This document shows positions 1-8,633 of a stretch of DNA of 33,363 nt, one piece after another. The notes beneath the pieces were generated by a model. That model saw only the letters and a program-made list of their open reading frames with translations. It had not been told where the DNA came from and ran no database searches. This DNA comes from Thermoanaerobaculia bacterium (GTDB lineage: Bacteria > Acidobacteriota > Thermoanaerobaculia > Multivoradales > JAIOJS01): NCBI GenBank assembly GCA_019911795.1, contig JAIOJS010000414.1, forward strand, positions 1-33,363, given 5' to 3'. The first letter of the stretch is position 1. Each line of letters opens with the position of its first letter. The translations under genes and the position numbers were made by a program.

Positions 1-575
1 AGTTCGACGCTCTCACCGGTTTCCAGCCGCTCGGAAACCACGAGCCGCCCGAGAGGAAGCGTCTCGAGCAGAGCAGCCCCCGCCCGTTGGGCCAAAACGT
101 AGACGGCCGCACCGTTTGCGAGAGCTACCATCAAGTCGGGGAGGTAGCCGAGAGCAAAGACGGAGAGGGGTCCAACCGAGGCCGTTGTGTTCGACGGCAC
201 GGAACTCCCGGTGGCTTCACCTCTCTCTCCCTGGCCGGAGGACGTTGGGGCCGTCAGGTCGGCCGGCCGAGCGTCCTCCTCCTGCAAGTGCTCCAGGCTT
301 CCAGTGACCGAACCAAAAGCGATTGCCTGGCCGGCTCGTGCGCTCGCCTTGGTGCGAATCCGCTCGCCCTCGAGGCGAGTGCCGTTGCGAGATCCCAAGT
401 CGGCGACCTCGAGCCGGTCACCCGAGAGGACGACGAGGGCAGCGTGGTGCCGAGACACGGAAGGGTGCTCGATGCAAATATCACAGCCGGGGTCGGAACC
501 TACGAGGTTCTCCCCCGGCTTGAGCCGTCGGCGGCGAGTCTCGCCACCCTCTCGCAACAGCAGTCGAAAGGCCAT
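1..575 (-). CDS. FHA-domain protein, N-terminal part (runs off left edge)
   Basis: This gene is missing from the ORF track because it has no stop inside the window. Reading the minus strand from an ATG at 575 gives 191 uninterrupted codons, starting MAFRLLLREGGETRRRRLKPG. Residues about 20-75 form a forkhead-associated (FHA) phosphothreonine-binding domain. The hallmark residues are visible: VGSDPGCDICI, then PSVSRHHAAL, then LEVADLGSRNGTRLEG. An acidic/polar linker follows, and then a segment of unknown fold (DLMVALANGAAVYVLAQRAG...). FHA proteins bind phosphorylated Ser/Thr-kinase targets, so the kinase gene at 3660-5825 is a natural but unproven partner. The gene lies 55 bp downstream of the 842-aa hydrolase gene on the same strand. 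In related bacteria such N-termini often precede GAF plus sigma-54 activator or cyclase domains, but that part is outside the window. The FHA call is secure; the overall function is not. Confidence 0.85.
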   Translation of the reverse strand, partial: MAFRLLLREGGETRRRRLKPGENLVGSDPGCDICIEHPSVSRHHAALVVLSGDRLEVADLGSRNGTRLEGERIRTKASARAGQAIAFGSVTGSLEHLQEEDARPADLTAPTSSGQGERGEATGSSVPSNTTASVGPLSVFALGYLPDLMVALANGAAVYVLAQRAGAALLETLPLGRLVVSERLETGESVE

Positions 576-611
576 GTTGGCCGATCTTACACCTCGCACG
601 CCAACGGCCGA

Positions 612-634
612 GTAGGAGCTCAGACCTCTCCTAC
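612..634 (-). terminator. Hairpin at the end of the hydrolase gene
   Basis: A perfect 7-bp inverted repeat, GTAGGAG/CTCCTAC with a 9-nt loop, overlaps the stop codon of the 842-aa gene. It is not followed by a U-run, so it is at best a weak or Rho-assisted terminator, or an mRNA 3'-end stabiliser before the FHA gene. Confidence 0.3.
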
Positions 635-3159
635 CAGGCGGACGTGTTACCGCTCTCGAATCCATCCGCGAAGATCAGATCCACCGCAACCTGAACTGTA
701 AGTTGGTGCGATGTCACGACCGATGTATTGCTGGCCAGTGCCTCGTCCCATTCTCCGACCTCACCGAACTGAGCGCTCTGGCTCTTGTCCGCGTCGACGA
801 TACAGCCAAACCAATAGCTACCGGGCGGGACCGACGAAGGGAACGGGACCGAAAGGTCAACGGACACGGTGGATCGGCCGAGAACTCCACCGGCGACTCG
901 GACCCGGCCCAAGAACCTATCCCCCGACGAGATGGTCTGGTTGGTCGATGCATAGAAGTCGACATCGAAGCCTCGACTGTCTCCCCCGCCGAGGTTCTCG
1001 ACATCACAACTCGCTGAGAAGGGAGCGCCGGCGGAAACCACCGAAGGAGAGAACGCCAGCTGTGGCTCCTCGGCGGCTTCTAGGTTGGCGGCCAAGTCCT
1101 GCAGTAGCTGCCAGGCGAGTCCGGGAAAGTGGTCGCAGCGGATATCGTCATCGGGTCCCGTCCCCGTCGTCTGTCCGCACCAAGTGATCCGGTCACCGTC
1201 CTGAGCAAAGAGATTGATCGAGACAGCGTCCGGTCCTAGCTGGACGATAGCGGAATCGCTGATAGCGAGCGTCGACGGTGTCGAGTTCCACCCCTTGGTC
1301 CCCCCCTTGTCGAAAAGCTGGGCGTTGGAGGGAAATGACGGATGGTTGTCGAGAGGGGTGCCCTCGAGCATGACAGCCAGAGCTTGGGAGGTCGGGGTCG
1401 GATCCAGCAGGTCCCCCTCCCACAGTTTCTCCATCAACCCGCCCTGTGCTCGTGGCGTCACACTCGAGATCCCAGAGGCGTACAGCCGGTTGTGTCCACG
1501 GACCGAGTTGAATGCAGGGAACCCATCGGGAAAGATCTGCTCCAAGTCCTGGAACGCATCGGACCCGGTACGAAACAGCGGCTCGAATGCTGATGGCGGG
1601 ACGAGAAAGTATGAGGGTTCGGACTCGAAGCCGCTCCCCTGTTGGCCCTGCCAGAGGATCGTGCGATCGATGTCCTGGATGCTCAAGACCAACCCGTACT
1701 CCTTGCCGACCCCTGGGATCCCTGAGATCCAATGGTTCAGGCTCTGATCGGAATTGGCCGTCCCCAGCGTTGGATGGTCGACCAGAAGGGATGCGGCGGC
1801 GTTGTCGCTGACCTGCATCATCGCCTGGTCAAACCGAGCCACGGAGAATTGCAGCCCCCAGTCTGTGTTGCCGAGGCCAGGAAAATCATTCAACGGGCCG
1901 GAGAGTTGGTCCCGCTCGTCGACGTACCAGCGAAATCTCGAATCGACCCCATCGGTGTAGTTGCCAATCCAAGTGAAGGCGATCTCGCCCTCCTGTTCTT
2001 CGCGCTTCAGTTTGACGTGAATCGCCGTCTTGACGGTGCTCGCGGCGTAGAAGGGCTCGGTATGGCGGTTCGCGATCGATTGGTTGGTTCCGAGATTGCG
2101 CGCATAGAGTCCAAGCCTGCCGCGCGGTGCCCCTGCCCCACCCTCGAAGGCCGCAATGAGAGCATCCAACTGAGCAGAGTTGGACTCCAGGTCCGGCTCG
2201 GACGGCATCGCCGACACTTCATGCAGCGACTTCACGGTGTCACCCCAGACACCGTTGAACCTCAGAGTGCCGCCGCTGACATAAGAGTCGATATCGATGA
2301 GGAACGTGTTCCCGTCTGCATTCTGGCTGTTTCGAGTGGCGAGTTCCGTAGAGGTCATCCCTCGATATTGCGCCCATTCCCCGCCTGGATATTGCGCGAT
2401 GATCATGGCGTAGCGATAGCCGCGGGCTGGATCCCAGTACCGTTCGAGATCGATGACCCGACCCGCCATCGGGCTCACGAGATCGGTCACATCGGGCGAC
2501 TGTAAACCGTAGTAGAGATGGGTCATCGGTTGGTTGGGGTCCTTGACCCAGATCCCGGCATACTTGAGGTTGCCCCCTGAATCCGTATAGGCCTCGAAGT
2601 CGATTAGCGAGTAGCCGAGCGTCAGATAGGTCTTCAGATTCGCCTGGAACTGATCATCGGTCTGTGTCGTCCTCAGAACAGCGCCATAGAAGTCGCCGTC
2701 CTCCAGAAAGATGGACGAATAGCGCTTGTTCCCATCGAAGTAATCGACCTCCACATCGAGATAGCGTCCCGCCTTGGCCGCCATCGCGTTGAAGAAGGTT
2801 TCCCACTCGGAGTAGGGTCCCTGGATCAGGGTGTGGACGACAGCGCCCGTGTCGAGAAAGAGGGCCGTGAAGCGCTCCTGCGAGCCGTTCCAGCGGATCT
2901 CGAGATCGACCAGCTCACGACCCAGGTTGGCCTGGCTGATGATCGCAGCATCGAGAGTGGCTCGGCTGACGTCGAGTTGCCAGGCCGTGCCTGAGGCGCC
3001 TGCAATCTGCTCCGGGCGAGTTCCATACCATTCGGTGGTGGACCCATCATCGGATTCACTTACGGTTTCGAAGTCGGAGGCAAACGCAGCTCCGGCTACG
3101 GCGAGAAAGGTGGATAGAAGCAGGGCCGTCAAGGCCGGGGATGACAACGGGTTTCGCAT
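631..3159 (-). CDS. Secreted polyglycine-hydrolase-like serine hydrolase (BTRD1 repeats + class A beta-lactamase fold + CARDB)
   Basis: This is an 842-aa exported protein with a signal peptide at about 1-27 ending AGAAFA. Residues about 75-315 hold 4-5 degenerate repeats (RELVDLEIRWNG, GRYLDVEVDYFDG, GYSLIDFEAYTD, GRVIDLERYWDP). They resemble the bacterial tandem repeat domain (BTRD1) that precedes the hydrolase in fungal and bacterial polyglycine hydrolases. Residues about 345-690 carry the penicillin-recognising/beta-lactamase triad: S374-T-V-K377 (SxxK), S451-D-N453, and K618-G-G-T as the KTG equivalent. The SxxK serine is the expected nucleophile. A CARDB-like Ig domain (about 700-825) and the tail DLIFADGFESGNTSAW follow. 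The natural substrate cannot be told from sequence; a peptidase cleaving Gly-rich linkers or a transpeptidase-like role are both possible. All key residues are present, and a true antibiotic-resistance role is unlikely given the architecture. Confidence 0.85.
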   Translation of the reverse strand: MRNPLSSPALTALLLSTFLAVAGAAFASDFETVSESDDGSTTEWYGTRPEQIAGASGTAWQLDVSRATLDAAIISQANLGRELVDLEIRWNGSQERFTALFLDTGAVVHTLIQGPYSEWETFFNAMAAKAGRYLDVEVDYFDGNKRYSSIFLEDGDFYGAVLRTTQTDDQFQANLKTYLTLGYSLIDFEAYTDSGGNLKYAGIWVKDPNQPMTHLYYGLQSPDVTDLVSPMAGRVIDLERYWDPARGYRYAMIIAQYPGGEWAQYRGMTSTELATRNSQNADGNTFLIDIDSYVSGGTLRFNGVWGDTVKSLHEVSAMPSEPDLESNSAQLDALIAAFEGGAGAPRGRLGLYARNLGTNQSIANRHTEPFYAASTVKTAIHVKLKREEQEGEIAFTWIGNYTDGVDSRFRWYVDERDQLSGPLNDFPGLGNTDWGLQFSVARFDQAMMQVSDNAAASLLVDHPTLGTANSDQSLNHWISGIPGVGKEYGLVLSIQDIDRTILWQGQQGSGFESEPSYFLVPPSAFEPLFRTGSDAFQDLEQIFPDGFPAFNSVRGHNRLYASGISSVTPRAQGGLMEKLWEGDLLDPTPTSQALAVMLEGTPLDNHPSFPSNAQLFDKGGTKGWNSTPSTLAISDSAIVQLGPDAVSINLFAQDGDRITWCGQTTGTGPDDDIRCDHFPGLAWQLLQDLAANLEAAEEPQLAFSPSVVSAGAPFSASCDVENLGGGDSRGFDVDFYASTNQTISSGDRFLGRVRVAGGVLGRSTVSVDLSVPFPSSVPPGSYWFGCIVDADKSQSAQFGEVGEWDEALASNTSVVTSHQLTVQVAVDLIFADGFESGNTSAW

Positions 3160-3496
3160 GGGTACTCCTCAGATCGGGTTTGTCGGATACTTCGCCCTAG
3201 AGCAACCCCAGTGCCAGGAGCCCTGGACCACGATTCCGATGGACCCAAAGAGTCCATAAGATCACCTACCGAGTACCACCAAGTCCTTTTATTCCAACGG
3301 TGTACACAGCTTCTCGCCGCCTAGTCGCCAGAGTTGACAGACGCAGACCTCCAGCGAGTCCACCGAGAATCTCCTCTCGGGATCGAGAGGATCGGAAGGG
3401 GCATTCTCAGGAGCGAGATTCAGGGCGCTCGGACCCACCGAGGCCTCGAGTTCCTATTCGTCGGTCGGGAGGAACCCGAGCCTAGTGATCTAGGCT
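3160..3496. other. Noncoding upstream region of the hydrolase gene
   Basis: No convincing gene is present; the 61-aa plus-strand ORF at 3300-3485 has composition unlike a protein. The minus-strand promoter of the hydrolase gene should lie here, but I see no good -35/-10 pair. A small palindrome (CCTAG-TGAT-CTAGG, 3481-3494) sits just outside the larger inverted-repeat element. Confidence 0.5.
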
Positions 3497-3663
3497 CTGG
3501 TGGACTGTAGCCCCCAAACGATTAGCGCCTGGCCGGCCCTCAGGGCCGAGCTCGGCGTTGCCCCTCCTCGACAGAGGTCCCGCTATGCCTGGGTCGGGGC
3601 GCCTTGATCTCGCCCCTGATGACACGCCCAACCACTAACCGTTCGAGGGTTACAGTCCACTAG
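3497..3663 (-). repeat. Palindromic element: 29-bp imperfect inverted repeat around a hairpin-rich core
   Basis: The left arm (3497-3525, containing TGGACTGTAGCCCCC) pairs with the right arm (3635-3663, containing GAGGGTTACAGTCCA). Of the 29 paired positions, 24 are Watson-Crick. The other five are all transition-type differences. In minus-strand RNA three of these become G-U pairs and two stay mismatched. The 109-bp interior has further short hairpins (GGCCCTCAGGGCC; CCTC...GAGG; TCGGGGCG...CGCCCCTGA). The right arm overlaps the kinase stop codon, so transcribed with the kinase it would be a long branched 3'-UTR structure. No transposase and no clear target-site duplication are visible. It could be a terminator-like RNA, a REP/MITE-like element or an unknown ncRNA. 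The repeat is certain; its role is not. Confidence 0.75.
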
Positions 3664-5825
3664 TTAGTTGGCGGTGCCAGGTCTTCCGTGCTCGATGCCC
3701 CGATGAGGGTCCGAATCCTCACCACCTCCCCTTCGGCCTTGAGCCGCCTAGGGGCGTCTTCGGGAAACTGTGCCGCGACGATCTTCTGAATCCTCTCGCG
3801 CACTGGTAGGGCCGCTTCTGGGTCGCTCAGATTCTTCTCCAAAAGATCCGCCAACCCCGTCAACGGCACCTGGAGCAATGCATGATCTGGCCCGACAACC
3901 GCTTCTAGCTCCTCCACGGCACGCGAGAAAAATACCCGGGCTTCTTCATAGCGGCCCCGGCGCACCGCGATCAGTCCCGCATTGTGGCTCTGTAGGGCTG
4001 CGTCCGGTGTTCCTGGAGTCCAGCGCTCGACGAGGGCGCGCGCGCGTTCCGCCTCCGCCGCGGCCTCGTCGTCACGATGGAGCAAGAGCAGGGCGTGAAC
4101 GCGGTTCACCGACACTGCCGTCGCCGGGAAGGAGTCCGACTCGCCCCGCTGCCCGAGGATGGCGATAGCCTCGTCCAAGGCAGCGACTGATTCTTTCGCT
4201 CGCTCCTGAAGGTTGGCGACCGCTCCAAGGTTCGTCAGGCTCTCGACGATCGACAGATCGTCGCTTCTCAACTGGGCGCGTTTGGTGGCGATCGCCCGAT
4301 CGATCAACTCCGCCGCCCTCATGAGGTCGCCCATCGAGGCCCTCGTTTCGGCCAAGTCATCCCAAAGATCGGCCTGGAGCAGGGGTTCGTCCACGAGTTC
4401 GACGTCGATGCGCGACTCGGCAGCGTCCAGTAGCTCTTCGACGGAAAGCGGCTCCCCCTTGGCTCGTTGCAGGGGACTTGCTTCGCGAAAGACCGAGAGC
4501 AGGAAGTCCTTCAATCGGACCGCTCGCTCGCTCTCGTGTTGCGCCTGGAGGGCGGCCTCCTTGGCGTGACCGGTCTGCATCAGCGCGACGGTCAATCCCG
4601 CAACCAGGGAGAACAGGGTCAGGACCGTGGCAACCGCCGCCACTCGATTCCGACGCAGGAACTTGCTCAGTCGATACGAACGGGTATCCGGACGAGCGGA
4701 GACCGGTTGGCCGCCGAGATGACGCCGGAGGTCGTCGGCCAGTGCCGCCGCCGACCGGTAACGACGCTCCGGTTCGCGAGCGAGGGCCCGGAGGAGGATC
4801 GTGTCGAGGTCACCCTCCAGACGACGGGCACGGCGACGGGTCTCCGGCCCACCAGTCGAGGTCCGTTCGAGCCGTTGTGAGGGTCTCTCCGTAACCTCGC
4901 GTTCCACCTCCTGAACAAGTGCCCCGGGACTGTTGTTGGTTCTTGGGTTGGGCAATTCACCGGTGAGCAGTTCGTAGAGCAGAACCCCCAGCGCATAGAC
5001 ATCGGTGGCGGTCGTGACCGCCTCACCGAGAACCTGTTCCGGTGCGGCATAGGACGGCGTGAAGCCGCGCAGTTCGGATCGGCTCTCACCCGCGTCCGAT
5101 TCTCCTTCGAGGACCTTGGCCAACCCGAAATCGAGGAGCTTCGGCAAGCCCTGAGCCGTGATCAGGATGTTGGAAGGCTTGAGATCGCGATGAAGGACGA
5201 GCGAGCGATGGGCGTAGTCGACCGCCTCGGCGACGGCGATCACGAGGTCGAGAATCCTCTCGACCGACAGGTCTGAGCGGCTCGCATAGCGGGTGATCGG
5301 CTCGCCTTCGATCAACTCCATGGCAAACCACGGGCGTCCGTCCGCAGCCAGACCACCATCGAGGAGGCGAGCGATCGCGGAGTGCTCGAGCCTGGCCAGG
5401 ATCTGCCGCTCCAGCAGGAACCGTTGGACCATCCCATCGGTCGAGAGTCCGAAGCGCACCATCTTGATCGCCGCGCGCTGATCGAATCCACCCTGACTAC
5501 GCTCACCGAGAAAGACCTCTCCCATACCGCCTTCGCCGAGTCGCTCTTTCAGGCGCCACGACCCGACCTGACCGAGCTGGCTCGAACCTTCATCCGACAG
5601 CAGCTTGCGACTGGTCTCAGAGACGACCTCTACCCTTCCCCGTTCCAAGGGCCCTTCGGCGACCGCGTCTCTGGTCAGCATCCGTTCGAGGAGCCTGGCC
5701 ATCTCGGGAGCGGTCTTGGCGATCTCCTCGACGCGAAGACCTCGGGCGCTCGCGTCCAGATCGAGGAGCTCGCCGAACTCGCGGACGAGATCCGATGGCG
5801 TCGAAGGCTCTCTAGGGTCGCCCAT
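3660..5825 (-). CDS. Membrane-anchored Ser/Thr protein kinase with C-terminal TPR domain (PknB/Stk family)
   Basis: This is a Hanks-type kinase that should phosphorylate Ser/Thr on cytoplasmic targets. The track starts it at a TTG (5828); the ATG one codon later (5825) overlaps the sigma-factor stop as TGATG and is preferred. In track numbering, an N-terminal helical region of about 90 aa precedes the kinase domain (91-370). That domain has glycine loop LGEGGMGEV (97-105), catalytic Lys122 (AAIKMV), HRDLKPSN (213-220), DFG (233-235) and AAPEQ (261-265), so it looks fully active. A single TM helix lies at about 395-417 (VAAVATVLTLFSLVAGLTVAL), with TPR-like helical repeats after it at about 440-700, which would be extracytoplasmic. 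Its gene is translationally coupled to an ECF sigma factor, an arrangement common in Acidobacteria and Planctomycetes. A palindromic element begins at its stop codon. Confidence 0.95.
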   Translation of the reverse strand: MGDPREPSTPSDLVREFGELLDLDASARGLRVEEIAKTAPEMARLLERMLTRDAVAEGPLERGRVEVVSETSRKLLSDEGSSQLGQVGSWRLKERLGEGGMGEVFLGERSQGGFDQRAAIKMVRFGLSTDGMVQRFLLERQILARLEHSAIARLLDGGLAADGRPWFAMELIEGEPITRYASRSDLSVERILDLVIAVAEAVDYAHRSLVLHRDLKPSNILITAQGLPKLLDFGLAKVLEGESDAGESRSELRGFTPSYAAPEQVLGEAVTTATDVYALGVLLYELLTGELPNPRTNNSPGALVQEVEREVTERPSQRLERTSTGGPETRRRARRLEGDLDTILLRALAREPERRYRSAAALADDLRRHLGGQPVSARPDTRSYRLSKFLRRNRVAAVATVLTLFSLVAGLTVALMQTGHAKEAALQAQHESERAVRLKDFLLSVFREASPLQRAKGEPLSVEELLDAAESRIDVELVDEPLLQADLWDDLAETRASMGDLMRAAELIDRAIATKRAQLRSDDLSIVESLTNLGAVANLQERAKESVAALDEAIAILGQRGESDSFPATAVSVNRVHALLLLHRDDEAAAEAERARALVERWTPGTPDAALQSHNAGLIAVRRGRYEEARVFFSRAVEELEAVVGPDHALLQVPLTGLADLLEKNLSDPEAALPVRERIQKIVAAQFPEDAPRRLKAEGEVVRIRTLIGASSTEDLAPPTN

Positions 5826-6433
5826 CAAGGACTCGGGTCGGCGCCCATGAGCTGGTCATGGAGAAGAGCCCTGGCCGCTCGCCAGTCTCGCAGCACCGTC
5901 CTCTCGGAGATGCCGGTCGCGTCGCCGATCTCGGCAAAGGTCAGACCGCCAAAGAAGTGCCACTCTACGGTCTGAGCCAGCCGCGGTTCTTCGGCTTCCA
6001 GCTGATCGAGGGCCACATTCAAAGCCAACAGCTCTTCGACCGACGAACCGGCCGCGGCCACCGACAAGGTCGCAGGGTCCAAGTCGACCGCCACCTGGTC
6101 TCCCCATCGCTTCGCCGAGTTTCGCTTGCGGGCTCCATCGATCACGATCTGCCGCATCGCCCGCGAGACGACAGCAAAGAAGTGGACCCGATCGGCGAAC
6201 GGCAACTCATCTTGCCTGGCCAGGCGCAAGAAAACCTCGTGGACCAGCGAAGTTGCTGAAGGACCCTTGCGCGCTCCTCTGAGATGCCGGACCGCGAGCT
6301 GCCGGAGGTTGGGATAGACCAATTCGAACAGCTTCTGGGATGCGCTGTCATCTCCAGCCCTCGACGCAAGCAGGAGCAGGGAGATATCCCCCTGAAGCCC
6401 CTCGGCGGGTTCCTTGGTGACCATTGAGCGCAT
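5825..6433 (-). CDS. ECF-type RNA polymerase sigma factor
   Basis: A 202-aa sigma-70 family protein resembling the Sig-70_X6 type seen in Acidobacteria and Planctomycetes. Region sigma-2 is at about 20-110 (LFELVYPNLRQLAVRHLRG; SLVHEVFLRLARQ; VHFFAVVSRAMRQIVID). Sigma-4 is at about 140-195, with helix-turn-helix GGLTFAEIGDATGISERTVLRDW. The ATG at 6433 is directly abutted by AGG. The second ATG at 6424 (MVTKEP) has AGGA at 8-nt spacing and is a credible alternative start, giving 199 aa. The stop (TGA) overlaps the kinase ATG, so sigma and kinase are made together. In such pairs the kinase is often proposed to control sigma activity or its output. No classical anti-sigma factor is nearby. The operon promoter is not recognisable in the 184-bp gap upstream. 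Confidence 0.95.
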   Translation of the reverse strand: MRSMVTKEPAEGLQGDISLLLLASRAGDDSASQKLFELVYPNLRQLAVRHLRGARKGPSATSLVHEVFLRLARQDELPFADRVHFFAVVSRAMRQIVIDGARKRNSAKRWGDQVAVDLDPATLSVAAAGSSVEELLALNVALDQLEAEEPRLAQTVEWHFFGGLTFAEIGDATGISERTVLRDWRAARALLHDQLMGADPSP

Positions 6434-6617
6434 CCTATACTCGATCCGCCCCTGGAATCTCGGCCTGATGAGTATCTCCTAGCTGCGATCTCGAGATGGG
6501 ATTCGCCTAGGTTTCCTTCCCTCGGTCCGATTGCCGATTCCATCGCCAGCTCCATCGATCGCGGGTTGGATAGACCAGTCTCTCGCAAGACGCTCCCTCG
6601 GTCCTCGCGATCCAAGA

Positions 6618-8432
6618 TCATGGTGTGGCCAACCCCCAAGCCTGGGTGTCGCCCCCCTCGAAACCATCACCAAAAAGCAGCGTGCTGTCCGCAATCCAGA
6701 GATCGAACTTCCCGCGTACTTCGTGGTCGGCTACGTAGATTATTCCCTTCGAGTCGGGGGTCCATTGAACCCTCTGTGCCGCCGAATCCGCCGGGATTGG
6801 CGTCGAGTGGACCCGCTGCGGCGACGCGGTCCCGTCGCTTCGAACCCGGTAGACATCCACTCGCTCGTCCACAGATTGGTCTGCGAGGTAAGCGACCCAA
6901 GCACCGTCCGGAGAGACTCTAAACTCCTGAACCTCACCTCCGAAGGCAAAGATCGAATAGCTCAATCGCTCCGCCTGCGAAGAGAAGTCGAGGTTCACCG
7001 CGAAGAGCTCCGACGTCGAAGCCGATAGGAGATCACCACAGAAGTACAGTCTTCCCCTCGAGGGCGAACTCGAGGAAGAGTCGGTCCGGCACTGCGAGTC
7101 GATTCCGCTGCCGGCGGGTGGGTTGCCAAAGAGTGGATGAGGAGACGAGGAACCATCGAGGGGAGCGCTCCACCACTCGAGCTTGCCGTCGACCCGAAGG
7201 TCTCCCTTGATGAGAACCAACTCTTCGTCCAAACCGGTGACCTGTGCTGCACTGAAAACCTCGAGTTCCGGCCCCAGGGGGTCGTTCAGAAGAATCCCGC
7301 TCTGCCAGGGACCCTCAATGGGTACCCGATACGCATTCGTCGAGCCGGTAGCCGAAACCTGAGTACGGTGGACGATGAAGTTGTTCCGTTCCCATACATC
7401 CACAACTCCGTAACCTGAGAGGATCGGGGAATTTAGTCGCACCGAGGCTTCGGAGGGACCGTCGATGGGGACACTCCACATCTCGCGGCGGTTGCTCACA
7501 TTTGCATCTGCAATGTACACGACCCGAGCGGAGTCGGAGGAGATCAGGGCGGTGAAGACATCACCATTAATCTGAAGGGGCACACTCAAACGGGTACTCG
7601 CCGTGAAGGGACCCTCGATGGGGACTGAGAACAGCTCAAAGACTTCATCGAAACGCTGATCGGCCGAGTAGATGACCCGTGAGCCATCGGGACTGAGCAC
7701 ATCGCCATAGGCAAAGTTCAGCTCTCGAACATTGCCGGCCTCGATCATGGAACCATTGAGCCGTGTCGGCGAAGCGGATCCGTTCCATGGCACACTCCAG
7801 AGTTGAACCTTGGTCTCGTTGGGTTCTCTCGCGCGAAAGAGAAGGCGCTCTCCGGCCCCGAGAACTTCGAGCACCCACAGATCGTCGCTGAGCTGGTTCG
7901 GCGGCTGCGCGCCGTCCACTGGCGTTACCCAGAGTTCGGAAGCTCCTCCCCCAATCACCTTGAACCACGCCCTAGAACCGTCGTCCGACAGTCCCATAGA
8001 GATGTCAACTTCCTGGCCCATGGCCAAAGCTGGACTGAGTCGAATCGCGGCCGCCGCGGGACCCTCGATCGGAACACTCCAGAGTTCTTTCCGGCCGAGG
8101 GTCATCTGATCCGTCGCATAGACAACCGTCTGACTGTCCGGAGTGACGAAGAAGCGAAACTGCGGATCGCTCCCTGGAGGACGGATGGCCGAGAGGCGCC
8201 TCGGCTCTCCTTCGTATCGGGGAGCGGAGAACAGGTCCGATATGCCACTGGTCTCGGCGTCGACCTGAAACACGACCCACTCTCCGTCCGGAGATACCTT
8301 GATGTTGAAAGACACTACATCGGAGGTCGGGAGCCCCGCCGGCGACAGCTTCCTCACTTCGACATCGGACGGTTGTCCCCACGACGGGCTGCTGCTCAAG
8401 GAAAGCACGATCCATAGGTACCGGTACTTCAT
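6618..8432 (-). CDS. Secreted PD40/TolB-type beta-propeller protein with DGFE-tail
   Basis: A 604-aa protein with a short signal peptide (MKYRYLWIVLSLSSSPSWGQ). It is followed by about 8 imperfect repeats of roughly 55-65 aa. Each has an 'SPDGxxVVY.AD' strand and an 'ELWSVPIEGP...RLS' strand, as in WD40-like PD40 blades (examples: VTPDSQTVVYATDQ; SVPIDGPSEASVRLNSP). The fold should be a cell-surface or periplasmic propeller for protein or ligand binding; no catalytic motif is visible. It ends LLFGDGFEGGDTQAW plus a few residues, the same tail type as two other secreted proteins in this window. The start is supported by AGGAG 7 nt upstream of the ATG. It lies upstream of the sigma/kinase operon on the same strand, 184 bp away, and is probably a separate transcript. 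The specific function is unknown. Confidence 0.85.
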   Translation of the reverse strand: MKYRYLWIVLSLSSSPSWGQPSDVEVRKLSPAGLPTSDVVSFNIKVSPDGEWVVFQVDAETSGISDLFSAPRYEGEPRRLSAIRPPGSDPQFRFFVTPDSQTVVYATDQMTLGRKELWSVPIEGPAAAAIRLSPALAMGQEVDISMGLSDDGSRAWFKVIGGGASELWVTPVDGAQPPNQLSDDLWVLEVLGAGERLLFRAREPNETKVQLWSVPWNGSASPTRLNGSMIEAGNVRELNFAYGDVLSPDGSRVIYSADQRFDEVFELFSVPIEGPFTASTRLSVPLQINGDVFTALISSDSARVVYIADANVSNRREMWSVPIDGPSEASVRLNSPILSGYGVVDVWERNNFIVHRTQVSATGSTNAYRVPIEGPWQSGILLNDPLGPELEVFSAAQVTGLDEELVLIKGDLRVDGKLEWWSAPLDGSSSPHPLFGNPPAGSGIDSQCRTDSSSSSPSRGRLYFCGDLLSASTSELFAVNLDFSSQAERLSYSIFAFGGEVQEFRVSPDGAWVAYLADQSVDERVDVYRVRSDGTASPQRVHSTPIPADSAAQRVQWTPDSKGIIYVADHEVRGKFDLWIADSTLLFGDGFEGGDTQAWGLATP

Positions 8433-8633
8433 CGTTCGTCTCCTAGGACTCCTACCATTGAAAGTGAGGGACGCTCCCTTCGGCCTCGATCGCGGCTCTA
8501 CCTACCAGAACGCAATCCGATCGCAAGGACTGACACCCCCCAAAGGACCCCTGATACAGCCAGCCGAGGAACCTACAGCTCGGCGTAGACCTGTCCCATG
8601 CGCACGGGATCAGAGGCCACAGCCGCGTTGCCC

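Noticed and set aside
1732-2505. 257-aa plus-strand ORF
   Set aside because: It is antisense to the hydrolase catalytic domain, has no family-like motifs, and is a codon shadow in GC-rich DNA.
631-3159. Antibiotic-resistance beta-lactamase
   Set aside because: The beta-lactamase fold is embedded between BTRD1-like repeats and a CARDB domain, matching polyglycine hydrolases rather than resistance enzymes.
3497-3663. Integron attC site
   Set aside because: The arms lack proper RYYYAAC/GTTRRRY core sites and no integrase is present.
3497-3663. Insertion sequence
   Set aside because: The interior is too short for a transposase and no target-site duplication is visible.
7803-8417. 204-aa plus-strand ORF
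   Set aside because: It is antisense to the PD40 propeller gene, which has a signal peptide and clear repeats; the shadow has neither.
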